Source: SKPT01 sp040905445 | GTDB lineage: Bacteria > Planctomycetota > Phycisphaerae > Phycisphaerales > Phycisphaeraceae | Assembly (NCBI GenBank): GCA_040905445.1 | Contig: JBBDRN010000027.1 | Coordinates: 56,634 to 120,633, forward strand | Direction: 5' to 3' | Length of the DNA: 64,000 nucleotides | Part shown: positions 10,257 through 19,080 of the stretch, piece after piece | Layout: each line of letters opens with the position of its first letter | Position numbering within the stretch: the stretch's first letter is position 1 | Notes under the pieces: model-generated | What the model was told of the DNA's origin: nothing | Databases searched by the model: none | Seen by the model: only the letters and a program-made list of their open reading frames with translations | Translations under genes and position numbers: made by a program

Positions 10257-11339
10257 TTACTCGAACTGCACGCGGCCGGTGCCGGGCACGAGCTCGCCGA
10301 TGCGCCACACGGTCTCGCCCATGCGGGTCAGCCGGTCGGCGATCGCCTCGGCGAAGTAGGGGCGGACGATCATGACATAGCCGACGCCCATGTTGAAGAC
10401 GCGCCGCATCTCGGCGTCCTCGACGTGGCCGTGCTTCTGCAGGAAGCGGAACACGGGCGGCACGCGCCAGGCCGTGAGGTCGACACGGGCGTCGACGTCG
10501 GGGGTGAGGGTGCGGGGCAGGTTGCCGGGCAGGCCGCCGCCGGTGACGTGGCACATCGCGGCGACGACCTGCTTGACGGTGTAGTGGCGCAGGGCGGCGA
10601 CGACGTTGGCGGCGTAGATGCGCGTGGGCTCGAGCAGGACCTGGCCGAGGGTGCGGTCGGTTTCGAGGTCGTCGTAGACCTGGTGGAGGTCGAGGCCGGC
10701 GTGGTCGATGACGTTGCGCACGAGCGAGTAGCCGTTGGAGTGGACGCCGCTGGACGCGAGGCCGAGCATGACGTCGCCGGGCTCGCAACGTGAGCCGTCG
10801 ATGAGGCGGCTGATTTCGCAGACGCCGACGGCGAAGCCGGCAAGGTCGAACTCGCCTTCGTTGTAGACGTCGGGCATTTCGGCGGTCTCGCCGCCGAGCA
10901 GGGCGCACTGGGCGGTTTCGCAGCCGTCGGCGACGCCCTTGACGAGCTGCTCGCCGACGGCGGGGTCGAGCTTGCTGGTTGCGATGTAGTCGAGGAAGAA
11001 GAGTGGCTCGGCGCCCTGGACGACGAGGTCGTTGACGCTCATGGCCACGAGGTCGCGGCCGACGGTGTCGTAGACCTGCATCTGGGTGGCAAGCTTGACC
11101 TTGGTGCCGACGCCGTCGGTGCAGGAGACGAGGACGGGCTCGCGGTAGTTGCGCTTGAAGAGGCGCTCGTTGTAGTCGAGGCGGAAGCAGCCGGCGAAGC
11201 CGCCATGCTTGCCGAGCACGCGCGGGCCGTACGTCCGCCGCATGTGGTGCTTGATCCGGTCCACCATCTCGTCGCCGGCGTCGATGTCGACACCGGCGCC
11301 GGCGTAGGTCAGCGGTCGTCTGGAACTCGATTCGGCCAT
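10257..11339 (-). CDS. purM: Phosphoribosylformylglycinamidine cyclo-ligase
   Basis: A 360-residue AIR synthetase, which closes the imidazole ring of AIR from FGAM with ATP in purine synthesis. Family motifs are clear: YAGAGVDIDAGDEMVDRIK at the N-terminus, the TDGVGTK segment, MSVNDLVVQGAEPLFFLDY, GGETAEMP and CHVTGGGLPGNLPR. The start at 11339 gives a full-length enzyme of usual size. A much longer open frame in the same register continues upstream, but that is a GC-rich shadow of the neighbouring gene. No other pur genes are nearby. Confidence 0.97.
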   Translation of the reverse strand: MAESSSRRPLTYAGAGVDIDAGDEMVDRIKHHMRRTYGPRVLGKHGGFAGCFRLDYNERLFKRNYREPVLVSCTDGVGTKVKLATQMQVYDTVGRDLVAMSVNDLVVQGAEPLFFLDYIATSKLDPAVGEQLVKGVADGCETAQCALLGGETAEMPDVYNEGEFDLAGFAVGVCEISRLIDGSRCEPGDVMLGLASSGVHSNGYSLVRNVIDHAGLDLHQVYDDLETDRTLGQVLLEPTRIYAANVVAALRHYTVKQVVAAMCHVTGGGLPGNLPRTLTPDVDARVDLTAWRVPPVFRFLQKHGHVEDAEMRRVFNMGVGYVMIVRPYFAEAIADRLTRMGETVWRIGELVPGTGRVQFE

Positions 11340-11485
11340 GCCTACAGTGTAGGAAAATCCGCGTGGTGGTCCGCGCGGCGGCGTAGCCGTCGCTCGCGGA
11401 GTGACGCATCGTGTTGCCCGGTGTCCGCGGAGGCCGTGTCGCTCGAGGGCAACGGCTAACGCCCCGCCCCGGTGCCGTGGGCGCT

Positions 11486-13825
11486 TCAGCTTCGCGTCAG
11501 GCTGTATTCGAGCTGCTTGAGGTGAGCCTGGATGCGACGGCGGCGGTCGTCGTTCAGTTCCCGGTGGCCGAAGCGGATTTCGTAGAAATGGTCCGTCAGC
11601 GCGACGACGGGGTCGAAGCGGAGCGGCTCGGTCTGGGCGAGCTCGTGGGCGAAGCTCGCCGGGCTTTGCCAGGGCGGGCGGATGTGCCCGTGGCGCTCGA
11701 GCATGTCGAGCATGGCGAGGTAGAAGCGCAGCCGACGGGCCAGGCCGCGCCGGCGAGCGCGGGGCAGGGCGGTGAGCTGGAGCGTGGCCAGGCGACGGCG
11801 GCGGACGACCAGCAGGCGGGCGATCGTCAGCAGCGCCAGCCCCAGGCCCACGAAGATCAGCCCCGCCAGGGCGAAGCTGACGCCGTCGAACACCAGCAGC
11901 CGGCCCAGGTCGCGCAGCCGGGCGATCGACCCGGCAAAGAGCCCGGTCGGCTCGCCGTCGCCGTCGGCAAAGCTCAGCGACGCCTGGACGCGGCCGAGCA
12001 TCGCCTCGCGCGACGTCTCGTCGAAGGTCACCACCGAGCTGAGCCAGGTGAATTCCAGGTGCTCGTAGAAATCGCGCATGGCGGTGAGCCACCCGCGCGG
12101 GGCGTCGCCGCCGGCGGGCGCGTCGGCGGCGGGCGTCGGGTCGACGGTCACCCAGCCGATGCCGGGCCCGGCGTCGATCTCGACCCAGGCGTGCGCGTCC
12201 GACTCGCGCACGAGGTAGTAGCCGCCGACCTGGTTGTAATCCTGGGCGAGGTACCCGGTGACGACGCGGGCGCGCATGCCGATCGAGCGGGTCATGGCGG
12301 CGAGGGCGGAGGCGAACAGCTCGCAGTGGCCCTGCCGATGTTGGAAGAGGAAGGCGGTCAGCGGCTCCTGGCCAGGCAGGGGCTCGGGCACGTCGAGGGT
12401 GTAGCGGTAGTTGGCGCGCATGTGATCGGCCAGGGCCTCGGCGACGGCGACGTCGGCCTGGCGCGGCGGGGCGTCGTCGGGCCGTGTCAGCCCCTGCCGC
12501 GCGAGCACCTGCCGGGCATGGCGGGCGATGCGCTCGCGCTGCACCGGCCAACCGCGCGCGTAGCTGTCGGCCTCGAAGAAGAACTGGCCGTAGCGCCCCA
12601 TGGCACCGCTCTCGTACCACTGGACGAACTCCTCGGGCGGCCGAAGGCGCCATCGCTCGGCGAGGTGGTCGGCGAGGTTGTCCACGCCGCCGGCGGGCCA
12701 GAGCACGTCGTAGCTGTTGGCGCCCCACCCGCCGGCGGCGGAGAGGACGTGGTCGTGGGGGTTGAACCGCACGCCGCGCAGCGTCCGGCTGTGGATTTCC
12801 ATGGCCGGGAGCACGCTGAACAGCGCCGAGCCACCGGGCTGGCGATGGGTGATGCGCGCCCGGTAGGCGCCGGCGTCGCCCAGGCCGTCGGCGAGGACGA
12901 CGCGCCCGGCGTCGAGGTGCTGATACTGATCGATCTCGCGCACCGGACCCCGGGTCCAGAACTGCGTGCGCTGGTCGTAGCGATCGAGCGCCACACTGCG
13001 CAGCCGCCAGGGCGCCCCCTCGCCGGCGAGATCGCGCCCGTTGAGGCTCACCTCGAGATGGAGCACCGGCCTGGTGCTGGTCCGGGTCGGGGCGCCGCCG
13101 CCGACGTCGACGCGCTGGCTGAGGCCGGCGCGGCGGGACATCGCGGCGCGGTTTTCGTGCAGGCTGCCGACGTGGTAGTCGTCGACGCGCGGCAGGAGAA
13201 CGAAGACGAACGCCGCCGTGGCCGCGCAGACGAGCGCGACGGCGAGGCTGGTGACGCGAAAGTGCAGGCGATAGCGCGGGCCCGCCACGGGATCGGGCGG
13301 CTCGACGGGCATCGATCGGCCGGCGGCAGCCTGCGTGCGCTCGTGGACGCCGTCGCTGGTGACCTTGAAATGGAACAGCAGCAGGCTGAGCAGCGCCAGG
13401 GCGCTGTAGAGGGCGAGCAGCACGCCATAGACGATCGACACGCTCAGGACGCTCGCGGCGGCCATGAGCAGGAGGCTGAGCATGAGCAGCGAGACGTATT
13501 CACGGTTGGATTTGCGGCTGTAGAGGAGGACGACCTGCAACCAGAGGGTGAAGTGGCTCATGGCCAGCAGCAGGTCGTTGCGAAAGTGGAGGGTCTCGGC
13601 GGCGAGCCAGAGTGTGGCGGCGAGACCGCCGAGGTTGGTCGCCCATCGCGGCAGGGGGGTGCCCCAGGGTCCCTCGGCGATCAGCCACGCCAGGGCGGCG
13701 AGCGCGCCGGCGATCAGCAGCAGGCCGAGGTTCTGCGACGCGACGCCGAACGCCAGGATGCCGAGCAGCACCTGGCCGAACGCCACCCGGCGAAACTGCC
13801 GCACCAGTGTCTTCAAGGCAAGCAT
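11486..13825 (-). CDS. TgpA-like transglutaminase membrane protein (DUF3488)
   Basis: 779 residues. The N-terminal third has about six hydrophobic helices. A periplasmic transglutaminase core follows with the catalytic triad Cys in GHCELFASA (near residue 498), His in SDAHAWVEID and Asp in WVTVDPTP. A final helix lies near 640-665, ahead of a cytoplasmic tail. It sits 27 nt downstream of a DUF58 gene on the same strand, the standard partner of TgpA proteins. A MoxR gene is missing from this pair; the only moxR in the window is at 2173. Function in the family is a cysteine-protease or amidase-like envelope activity. Confidence 0.92.
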   Translation of the reverse strand: MLALKTLVRQFRRVAFGQVLLGILAFGVASQNLGLLLIAGALAALAWLIAEGPWGTPLPRWATNLGGLAATLWLAAETLHFRNDLLLAMSHFTLWLQVVLLYSRKSNREYVSLLMLSLLLMAAASVLSVSIVYGVLLALYSALALLSLLLFHFKVTSDGVHERTQAAAGRSMPVEPPDPVAGPRYRLHFRVTSLAVALVCAATAAFVFVLLPRVDDYHVGSLHENRAAMSRRAGLSQRVDVGGGAPTRTSTRPVLHLEVSLNGRDLAGEGAPWRLRSVALDRYDQRTQFWTRGPVREIDQYQHLDAGRVVLADGLGDAGAYRARITHRQPGGSALFSVLPAMEIHSRTLRGVRFNPHDHVLSAAGGWGANSYDVLWPAGGVDNLADHLAERWRLRPPEEFVQWYESGAMGRYGQFFFEADSYARGWPVQRERIARHARQVLARQGLTRPDDAPPRQADVAVAEALADHMRANYRYTLDVPEPLPGQEPLTAFLFQHRQGHCELFASALAAMTRSIGMRARVVTGYLAQDYNQVGGYYLVRESDAHAWVEIDAGPGIGWVTVDPTPAADAPAGGDAPRGWLTAMRDFYEHLEFTWLSSVVTFDETSREAMLGRVQASLSFADGDGEPTGLFAGSIARLRDLGRLLVFDGVSFALAGLIFVGLGLALLTIARLLVVRRRRLATLQLTALPRARRRGLARRLRFYLAMLDMLERHGHIRPPWQSPASFAHELAQTEPLRFDPVVALTDHFYEIRFGHRELNDDRRRRIQAHLKQLEYSLTRS

Positions 13826-13852
13826 CCTCCAGCGGCGGCCCGCGCGTGCCTG

Positions 13853-15139
13853 TTACCCGCCGGTCGCGTCGTCGATTCCGCGTGCGAAGGCCTCGACGTG
13901 GCGCTCGAGCTCGTCGGCGGCGAGGACGACGGCCCGGCCGCGGCCGCGCACGCGCCCCTGACGATAGGCGGCGGCCCGGGCCGCACATCGGCACACGACC
14001 ACATTAGGCTCCACCCCGGCCCCCGCCCCCGCCCCCGCCCCCGCGAGGCCGGCCCGTTCACCTTCGTGATCAGTATGGTCCTGCTCGATCTCCAGCCGCG
14101 CGAGGGCTTCGAGCATGCGTCCGCGATGGGCCTGGCTCTGGCGGGGCGAGAAGCTGGGCGCCGGTGCGCCATGCACCGCCAGGCCGACGCGGCGGCTGTG
14201 AAACCGCGTCTCGCAGATGACGGACGCGGCCAGGCTGATCGCCCGCTCGACCGCCTCCGCGTCCCCGCCACCACGGCCTTCCCCGCCACCTTCGTTGTCG
14301 GCGTCACCGCTGCCTGGGTGGCGGGGCGGGGGTGGTGGGGATGGTGGGGACGTCAGGTCGAGCAGCAGCATCAGGCGGGGCGGGGTGGGCTGGGTGAGCT
14401 CGCGGCTGACGAGCGTGCCGAGGCGGGCGGTGCGCTTCCAGTCGATGAGCCTGAGCGGATCGCCGGCACGGTAGCCGCGCAGGCCGAAGAACTCGCCGTC
14501 GCCGCCGCCGCGGTCGCGCTGGCGTTGGCTGGCGGCGTCGAAGCGGGTGGCGACGTGGGTGACGAGAGGGCGTTCGAGCCGATGGATCGTGGGGTAGATG
14601 AGCGTGCGGGCTGGCTGCTCGATGGCGACGCGCTTGCGGAGGATGCCGAAGGGGAAGGAGCACTCGACGACGATGCGTTCGAGCTCGAGCCAGCCGCGGC
14701 GGCGCGGGTGGCAGAGGGTCTGGGCCTGGATGCGCTGCCGGGGGCCGACGTGCAGAAGCCAGCCGCGCGGCCGGTCGCTCAGCCGCGGGGGGCGCTCGGC
14801 GACGGGCCCCTCGCGTCGCCAGGCCCGGGTGCGTCGGCCCCAGGTTTCCATGACGACGACGCTGAAGGCGGGCAGCCAGGTGGCGTTGGTGACCTGGTAG
14901 CGCAGAACGAGCGGCTCGCCGACGACGCCGCGGGCGGGTTCCACCCGGCGGACGTCGACGTGCCGAAGCACCTGGGCGGCATAGCCGGCCGAGACGATCA
15001 GCCCGCCAACCATGAGGCCCAGCGCCCAGAAGAGGAGGTTGGCCTGCGTGTAGAGCGTCGCCGCGACGAGCACACCGCCGATCGCCAGGTAGGCGATGCC
15101 GGCGGGGCCAAGCTCAATGCGCGAGCGTCGTGCACCCAT
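13853..15139 (-). CDS. DUF58 membrane protein (transglutaminase partner)
   Basis: 428 residues with two N-terminal helices (about 15-55) and a beta-rich middle. The DUF58 motif follows: EFFGLRGYRAGDPLRLIDWK, then a VWA-like LLLDL. The downstream transglutaminase gene lies 27 nt away on the same strand. Two low-complexity insertions are visible: a Pro-rich SPPPPP loop near 14314-14350, and a run of alternating Gly-Ala from a CCCCCG hexanucleotide repeat at 14014-14044. Both are probably length-variable. Confidence 0.9.
   Translation of the reverse strand: MGARRSRIELGPAGIAYLAIGGVLVAATLYTQANLLFWALGLMVGGLIVSAGYAAQVLRHVDVRRVEPARGVVGEPLVLRYQVTNATWLPAFSVVVMETWGRRTRAWRREGPVAERPPRLSDRPRGWLLHVGPRQRIQAQTLCHPRRRGWLELERIVVECSFPFGILRKRVAIEQPARTLIYPTIHRLERPLVTHVATRFDAASQRQRDRGGGDGEFFGLRGYRAGDPLRLIDWKRTARLGTLVSRELTQPTPPRLMLLLDLTSPPSPPPPPRHPGSGDADNEGGGEGRGGGDAEAVERAISLAASVICETRFHSRRVGLAVHGAPAPSFSPRQSQAHRGRMLEALARLEIEQDHTDHEGERAGLAGAGAGAGAGVEPNVVVCRCAARAAAYRQGRVRGRGRAVVLAADELERHVEAFARGIDDATGG
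14014..14044. repeat. CCCCCG hexanucleotide repeat inside a coding region
   Basis: About four to five tandem CCCCCG units lie within the DUF58 gene and encode alternating Gly and Ala. The unit length is a multiple of three, so copy-number change would not shift the frame. Confidence 0.8.
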
Positions 15140-15216
15140 GAGACCTCATCAACAAGCCGCTGCGGCTTCACGAGAATCGGTTGAACGACGAGCCAACGAG
15201 GGGCGGAGCAGGTTGC

Positions 15217-15690
15217 TCAATCCATGTAAGGCTGGCCGAGCCGCAGCGTCTGCTCGAGGATGTGCTCCTCCTGCGTGTGCTCGGAGCCCTGCCCCGGCGT
15301 CAAGACGATGAGCACGCGCTTGCGGCTGGACGGCACGCGCAGTTGATCGACGCTCGGGCGATAGCCTTCGCGGCGCGCCGCGACCTCGACGTCGGTGTGG
15401 AGGAAGCCCGCGCCGGGCGTGTTGACGTCGATGACGAAGCGACCGTCAACGCCGGATCGGTCGCTGCCGACGGGTTTGGCGCGCATCGTTCCGGGATCGA
15501 GCGTCAGGTGGATGAGGGTCCCGGGGACGCCGGCTTGGCCGAGCCTCGCGTCGTCCCGGTCGACGACGAGCACGGCAGGGCGATCGCCCTCCACGACCCG
15601 CCCCTGGATCTGCCCCGTGCTGCACCCGCCCAGCGCGGCGGCGGCAGTGGCGGCGGCGACCAGCAACATCAGGCGCAAATGCTTGACCAT
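15217..15690 (-). CDS. Lipoprotein with a carboxypeptidase-regulatory-like fold
   Basis: 157 residues from the ATG at 15690 (MVKHLRLM). The N-terminus has a helix and a lipobox ending LGGC near residue 22, so it should be a lipid-anchored exported protein. The body has the spacing of a carboxypeptidase regulatory-like beta sandwich (GVPGTLIHLT, DGRFVIDV, AARREGYRP). An in-frame ATG at 15708 is possible but extends the signal peptide needlessly. The role is unknown; it is followed on the same strand by the DUF58/transglutaminase pair. Confidence 0.8.
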   Translation of the reverse strand: MVKHLRLMLLVAAATAAAALGGCSTGQIQGRVVEGDRPAVLVVDRDDARLGQAGVPGTLIHLTLDPGTMRAKPVGSDRSGVDGRFVIDVNTPGAGFLHTDVEVAARREGYRPSVDQLRVPSSRKRVLIVLTPGQGSEHTQEEHILEQTLRLGQPYMD

Positions 15691-15765
15691 GACTGCATTG
15701 TACCACACCCGAGCCGGGCGACGCCCAGTGGTCGGGGCGTTAGCGGGGTCAGAACCGACCGGCGG

Positions 15766-17673
15766 TCAGACGTCCAGGGCCTCGGCCTCCTCGGCGCGGT
15801 CCATGATGAAGCGGAACCGCGCCGAGGCGTCGCGCCCCATCAGGTCGCTCATCACGCGGTCGGTCTCCAGCGCGTCGGCGATCTCCACCCGCAGCAGGCG
15901 GCGCGTGCGCGGGTTGAGGGTCGTCTCCCACAGCGTCTTGGGCATCATCTCGCCGAGGCCCTTGAATCGCGTGATCTCGACCTTGGCACGCCCGTCGCCA
16001 TGCTCGGCGAGCACGCGCTGGCGGTCGTCGTCGTCCGCGGCCCAGTGGGTCTCCTTGCCGATGTCGATGCGGTAGAGCGGCGGCAGGGCGAGGTAGACGC
16101 GGCCGGCTTCGATCAGCTCGCGCATGTGGCGGTACAGAAACGTCAGCAGCAGGGTCGTGATGTGGTGGCCGTCCGAGTCGGCGTCGGAGAGGAGGATCAA
16201 CCGCTGATAGCGCAGCCTGGAAAGGTCGAACGCCTGGCCCACGCCGCAGCCGAGCGCGGTGACGAGGTCGGAGAGCTCCCGGTTTTCCAGGACCTTCTTC
16301 AGCGACACCGTCTCGGTGTTGAGCACCTTGCCGCGCAGGGGCAGGATGGCTTGGCGGGCGCGGTCGCGGCCCTGCTTGGCGCTGCCGCCGGCGGAGTCGC
16401 CCTCGACGATGAACAGCTCGGTCTCGGCACGGTTGGAGCTGGAGCAGTCACTGAGCTTGCCGGGCAGGTTCAGGCGGTTGGACGTGGCGCTCTTGCGCGA
16501 GACCTGGGCCGAGGCGGCGCGGGAGGCTTCGCGGGCCCGGGCGGCGAGGATGATGCGGTGGACGATCGCCTCGGCGGCGGAGCGGCTCTCGTTGAGCCAA
16601 TGCTCGAGGCTCTGGCGTACGGCGGCGTCGACCCAGCTCTGCACCTCGCTGTTGTTCAGCCGATCCTTGGTCTGGCCCTGGAACTGGGGGTCGGCGATGA
16701 AGATGGACAGGACGCCGGTGAGCCCTTCGCGGATGTCCTCGGCGGCGATGGTGACGCCGCGGGGCGTGAGGCCGTGGGTCTCGATGTAGTTGCGCAGCGC
16801 CTTGTTGAGCCCGCCGCGCAGCCCGACCTCGTGCGTACCGCCCGAGCCGGTGGGCACGCCGTTGACATAGCTGCGGACGTGCTCCTCGATGGCCTCGGTC
16901 CATTGCAGCACGGCTTGAACGCGTCCGTCGGCGTCGCGCTCGAGGTGGAAGGGGGCGTCGTGGACGGGGCGAAGCTCGCGCTCGTCGCGGATCGTCTTGA
17001 GGTAATCGAGCAGGCCTTCGCGGTGCTGGAATGTGTAGCGCTTCGAGGCCGGCTCATCGTGGAAGGTGACCTTGACGCCCTTGTGCAGGTAGCTGGTGAC
17101 TTCGAGGCGTTGGCGGATGAGTTCGGCGTCGAACTCGGTGCGCGGGAAGATGGTGGGGTCGGGATGGAAGTAGATCGTGGTGCCGGAGCCGCGGGCCTTG
17201 CCGAGCTTCTTGAGCTTGCCGATGGCCTTGCCCGCGGAGAAGGTCATCTGCCACTCGTGGCCGTCGCGGCGGACGGTGGCGACGAGCTTCTTGGACAGGG
17301 CGTTGACGACGGAGGCGCCGACGCCGTGCAGCCCGCCGGCGGTCTTGTAGCTGTCATGCTCGAACTTGCCGCCGGCGTGGAGCGTGCCGAGGATGATCTC
17401 CAGCGCGGGCTTCTTGTGCTTGGGGTGGGTGTCGACGGGGATGCCGCGGCCGTTGTCCGCGACGGTGATGCTGGTGGTGTCCTTGTGGAGGGTGACGTTG
17501 ATCTCGCTGGCGTGACCGTTCATCGCCTCGTCGACGGCGTTGTCGAGGATCTCCCAGACGAGGTGGTGCAGCCCCGCGGCATTGACGCCGCCGATGTACA
17601 TGCCCGGGCGCTTGCGGACAGGTTCGAGGCCTTCGAGGACGGTGATGTCTTTGGCGGTGTAGGTGGCGGTCAT
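15766..17673 (-). CDS. gyrB: DNA gyrase / topoisomerase IV subunit B
   Basis: 635 residues, the length of the short GyrB/ParE form. The GHKL ATPase motifs are EILDNAVDEAMNG, DNGRGIPVDTH and GGLHGVGASVVNALS. The TOPRIM domain has ELFIVEGDSAGGSAKQGRD and LLSDADSDGHH. It forms the ATP-driven half of a type IIA topoisomerase and needs an A subunit, which is not in this window, so gyrB and parE cannot be separated. The ATG overlaps the stop of a PIN-domain gene (ATGA at 17670-17673), which is odd company for a topoisomerase. Confidence 0.95.
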   Translation of the reverse strand: MTATYTAKDITVLEGLEPVRKRPGMYIGGVNAAGLHHLVWEILDNAVDEAMNGHASEINVTLHKDTTSITVADNGRGIPVDTHPKHKKPALEIILGTLHAGGKFEHDSYKTAGGLHGVGASVVNALSKKLVATVRRDGHEWQMTFSAGKAIGKLKKLGKARGSGTTIYFHPDPTIFPRTEFDAELIRQRLEVTSYLHKGVKVTFHDEPASKRYTFQHREGLLDYLKTIRDERELRPVHDAPFHLERDADGRVQAVLQWTEAIEEHVRSYVNGVPTGSGGTHEVGLRGGLNKALRNYIETHGLTPRGVTIAAEDIREGLTGVLSIFIADPQFQGQTKDRLNNSEVQSWVDAAVRQSLEHWLNESRSAAEAIVHRIILAARAREASRAASAQVSRKSATSNRLNLPGKLSDCSSSNRAETELFIVEGDSAGGSAKQGRDRARQAILPLRGKVLNTETVSLKKVLENRELSDLVTALGCGVGQAFDLSRLRYQRLILLSDADSDGHHITTLLLTFLYRHMRELIEAGRVYLALPPLYRIDIGKETHWAADDDDRQRVLAEHGDGRAKVEITRFKGLGEMMPKTLWETTLNPRTRRLLRVEIADALETDRVMSDLMGRDASARFRFIMDRAEEAEALDV

Positions 17674-18095
17674 TTCTCATCCGTGAGCGATTGAAGAACG
17701 TCGGCCGGCGTCCGGCGGCCGCGGGTGGTGCGGTCGAAGTCGCTGTCGAAGCTCACGATCTGCAAATCATGAATCTCCGCGATCAGATGGTGGTACGCAT
17801 CATCGAAATCGAGCCGCTGCGATCGGCACGTGGCGGCCAGTTGTGCAAGCTGCGGCGGCGACAGCGCAAGCATGGCGACCTGCTGCCCGATCATGCTGTC
17901 GTGAAGAAAATCACCATAACGGTCAAGCTGCCCGAACCGCGCCAGGATCAGCCCGACCGAATGCACGGCATAATCTGTGACCGCCAGTTCCGGAGGCGGC
18001 ACCGACTCCAGAAAGCGGCGGACCTCATCCGCACGCGACCGGCTGCGCAGCACCTGCAGCCAGATGTTGGTGTCAACGAGGTAGGTCATCGCCAC
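17670..18095 (-). CDS. PIN-domain protein, VapC-like toxin
   Basis: 141 residues from a GTG at 18095, or 139 from the ATG at 18089. It has PIN landmarks: VDTNIWLQVL at the N-terminus with the first acidic residue, FDDAYHHLIAE in the middle and VSFDSDFDR near the end. PIN proteins are Mg-dependent RNases, and VapC toxins are the best-known group. It overlaps the stop of a small upstream gene by about 23 nt and the start of the topoisomerase gene by 4 nt. The acidic set is consistent with an active nuclease but has not been aligned. Confidence 0.85.
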   Translation of the reverse strand: MAMTYLVDTNIWLQVLRSRSRADEVRRFLESVPPPELAVTDYAVHSVGLILARFGQLDRYGDFLHDSMIGQQVAMLALSPPQLAQLAATCRSQRLDFDDAYHHLIAEIHDLQIVSFDSDFDRTTRGRRTPADVLQSLTDEK

Positions 18096-18333
18096 CGTTC
18101 ATCACCTGCCCCCGCCGTAGGCGGCTCGCCTCGTTCTGAAGCTCCATCGCACTCATATCCACATGCTCAAGGCAACCCGCCCATCGCTCGGTCCGGAGAT
18201 GATCGGCAGCGGTCGATCGCCCCGCATCCCTCAGGTGGGTGACAAGCTCAACGGCCCGACGCTGTTGCTCCGGCGTCATCCGCTCAAACGCTTCATTGAG
18301 CTTGCGCTTGAGTTCCGCGCTCGCTTCAGCCAT
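18073..18333 (-). CDS. Putative antitoxin of the PIN toxin
   Basis: A small 86-residue protein, highly charged and helical at the N-terminus (ELKRKLNEAFERMTPEQQRRAVELV). It is of suitable size and position to be the antitoxin of the overlapping PIN protein. I do not see a clear AbrB, RHH or Phd motif, so the antitoxin assignment rests on gene order and overlap. Confidence 0.65.
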   Translation of the reverse strand: MAEASAELKRKLNEAFERMTPEQQRRAVELVTHLRDAGRSTAADHLRTERWAGCLEHVDMSAMELQNEASRLRRGQVMNGGDDLPR

Positions 18334-18405
18334 GGCTGCATCTCCGAGATCAAGTGCAACGCCAGTTCCTATCGGCCGGCCACGTCGGGCCGCCGCACAT
18401 TCCCA

Positions 18406-18571
18406 TTATAGACGCAGCCACGCCCCACCCTGATCCGCCCCGGGCCCGCTCGCCCGCAGCATCGCCAGCAGCCCCTCCGGCACGAGCCGCGGCTGATCGC
18501 TCGCCAGCGCATCCACCGCCAGCCACTTCACGTCCAGCGGCTCACCGCCGTCCACTTCGCCCTGCCCTACA
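18406..18571 (-). pseudogene. Possible C-terminal fragment of an unknown protein
   Basis: After the stop of the VOC gene another minus frame continues with protein-like composition (EPLDVKWLAVDALASDQPRL, then VPEGLLAML). This resembles the tail of a Nudix-type hydrolase, but nothing upstream supports a start or catalytic box. It could be a decayed remnant or chance. The rest of the gap up to 18334-18405 holds nothing I recognise. Confidence 0.3.
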
Positions 18572-18952
18572 TCATCCCCGAAAGATCGTCTCGCGATCCA
18601 CAAAGCACAACGGGTTGCCGAAGGGATCGTGGCAGTAGAACGAGCGTTCGCCCCAAGGTTGCATTGCAATGCCGTCCCCTGCCATCGCGAAGCCCGCCGC
18701 CCTCACACGTCTCGCGGCTGCTTCCAGGTCGGTGACGGCCAAATAAACGTGCTCCGGGTTCGCGCTCGGCGCCTGTTGGTCGCCGTCCGCTAGAGCATCG
18801 TAGCACGCCAGGATCGTCCCCCCGCAGTCAAAGTAGTGTCGTCCCGAGGAGACGCGCGTGCCCGGGGCTCCAAGCACCTCGCTGTAGACGCGCGCCGCAT
18901 GCTCGATGTCCGAGACCGGCACGATCACACGATAAAGATGGACGCCAAACAC
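18572..18952 (-). CDS. VOC (glyoxalase/bleomycin resistance) family protein
   Basis: 126 residues from a GTG at 18952, which gives VFGVHLYRVIVPVSDIEHAA, a typical VOC beginning. The second half has HVYLAVTDLEAAARRVRAAG and ends SFYCHDPFGNPLCFVDRETI, the classic VOC ending. The fold binds a divalent metal in many members, but the substrate cannot be told. The Shine-Dalgarno is weak and a longer frame upstream is open, so the start is uncertain. Confidence 0.85.
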   Translation of the reverse strand: MFGVHLYRVIVPVSDIEHAARVYSEVLGAPGTRVSSGRHYFDCGGTILACYDALADGDQQAPSANPEHVYLAVTDLEAAARRVRAAGFAMAGDGIAMQPWGERSFYCHDPFGNPLCFVDRETIFRG

Positions 18953-19080
18953 ATTCTGGCTCGCATGCTCCAACGCTTCGCCTCCCGACACCCCAGCGTG
19001 CGATGCGCCCAATGGCTCTAAGCCCAAAGCCCGTGGATCCCGACCCGTGGGCCCCCGCCGCCGCGCGTCTGTCTGCCGGC

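Noticed and set aside
11340..12728. Long 5' extension of purM in the same frame
   Set aside because: It overlaps the transglutaminase gene; the purM family start is at 11339.
11411..15184. A 1257-codon plus-strand open frame
   Set aside because: It is antisense to the transglutaminase and DUF58 genes, which have clear motifs. Its composition is that of a GC-rich shadow.
15181..17694. An 837-codon plus-strand open frame
   Set aside because: Antisense to gyrB and the lipoprotein gene; no motifs and atypical composition.
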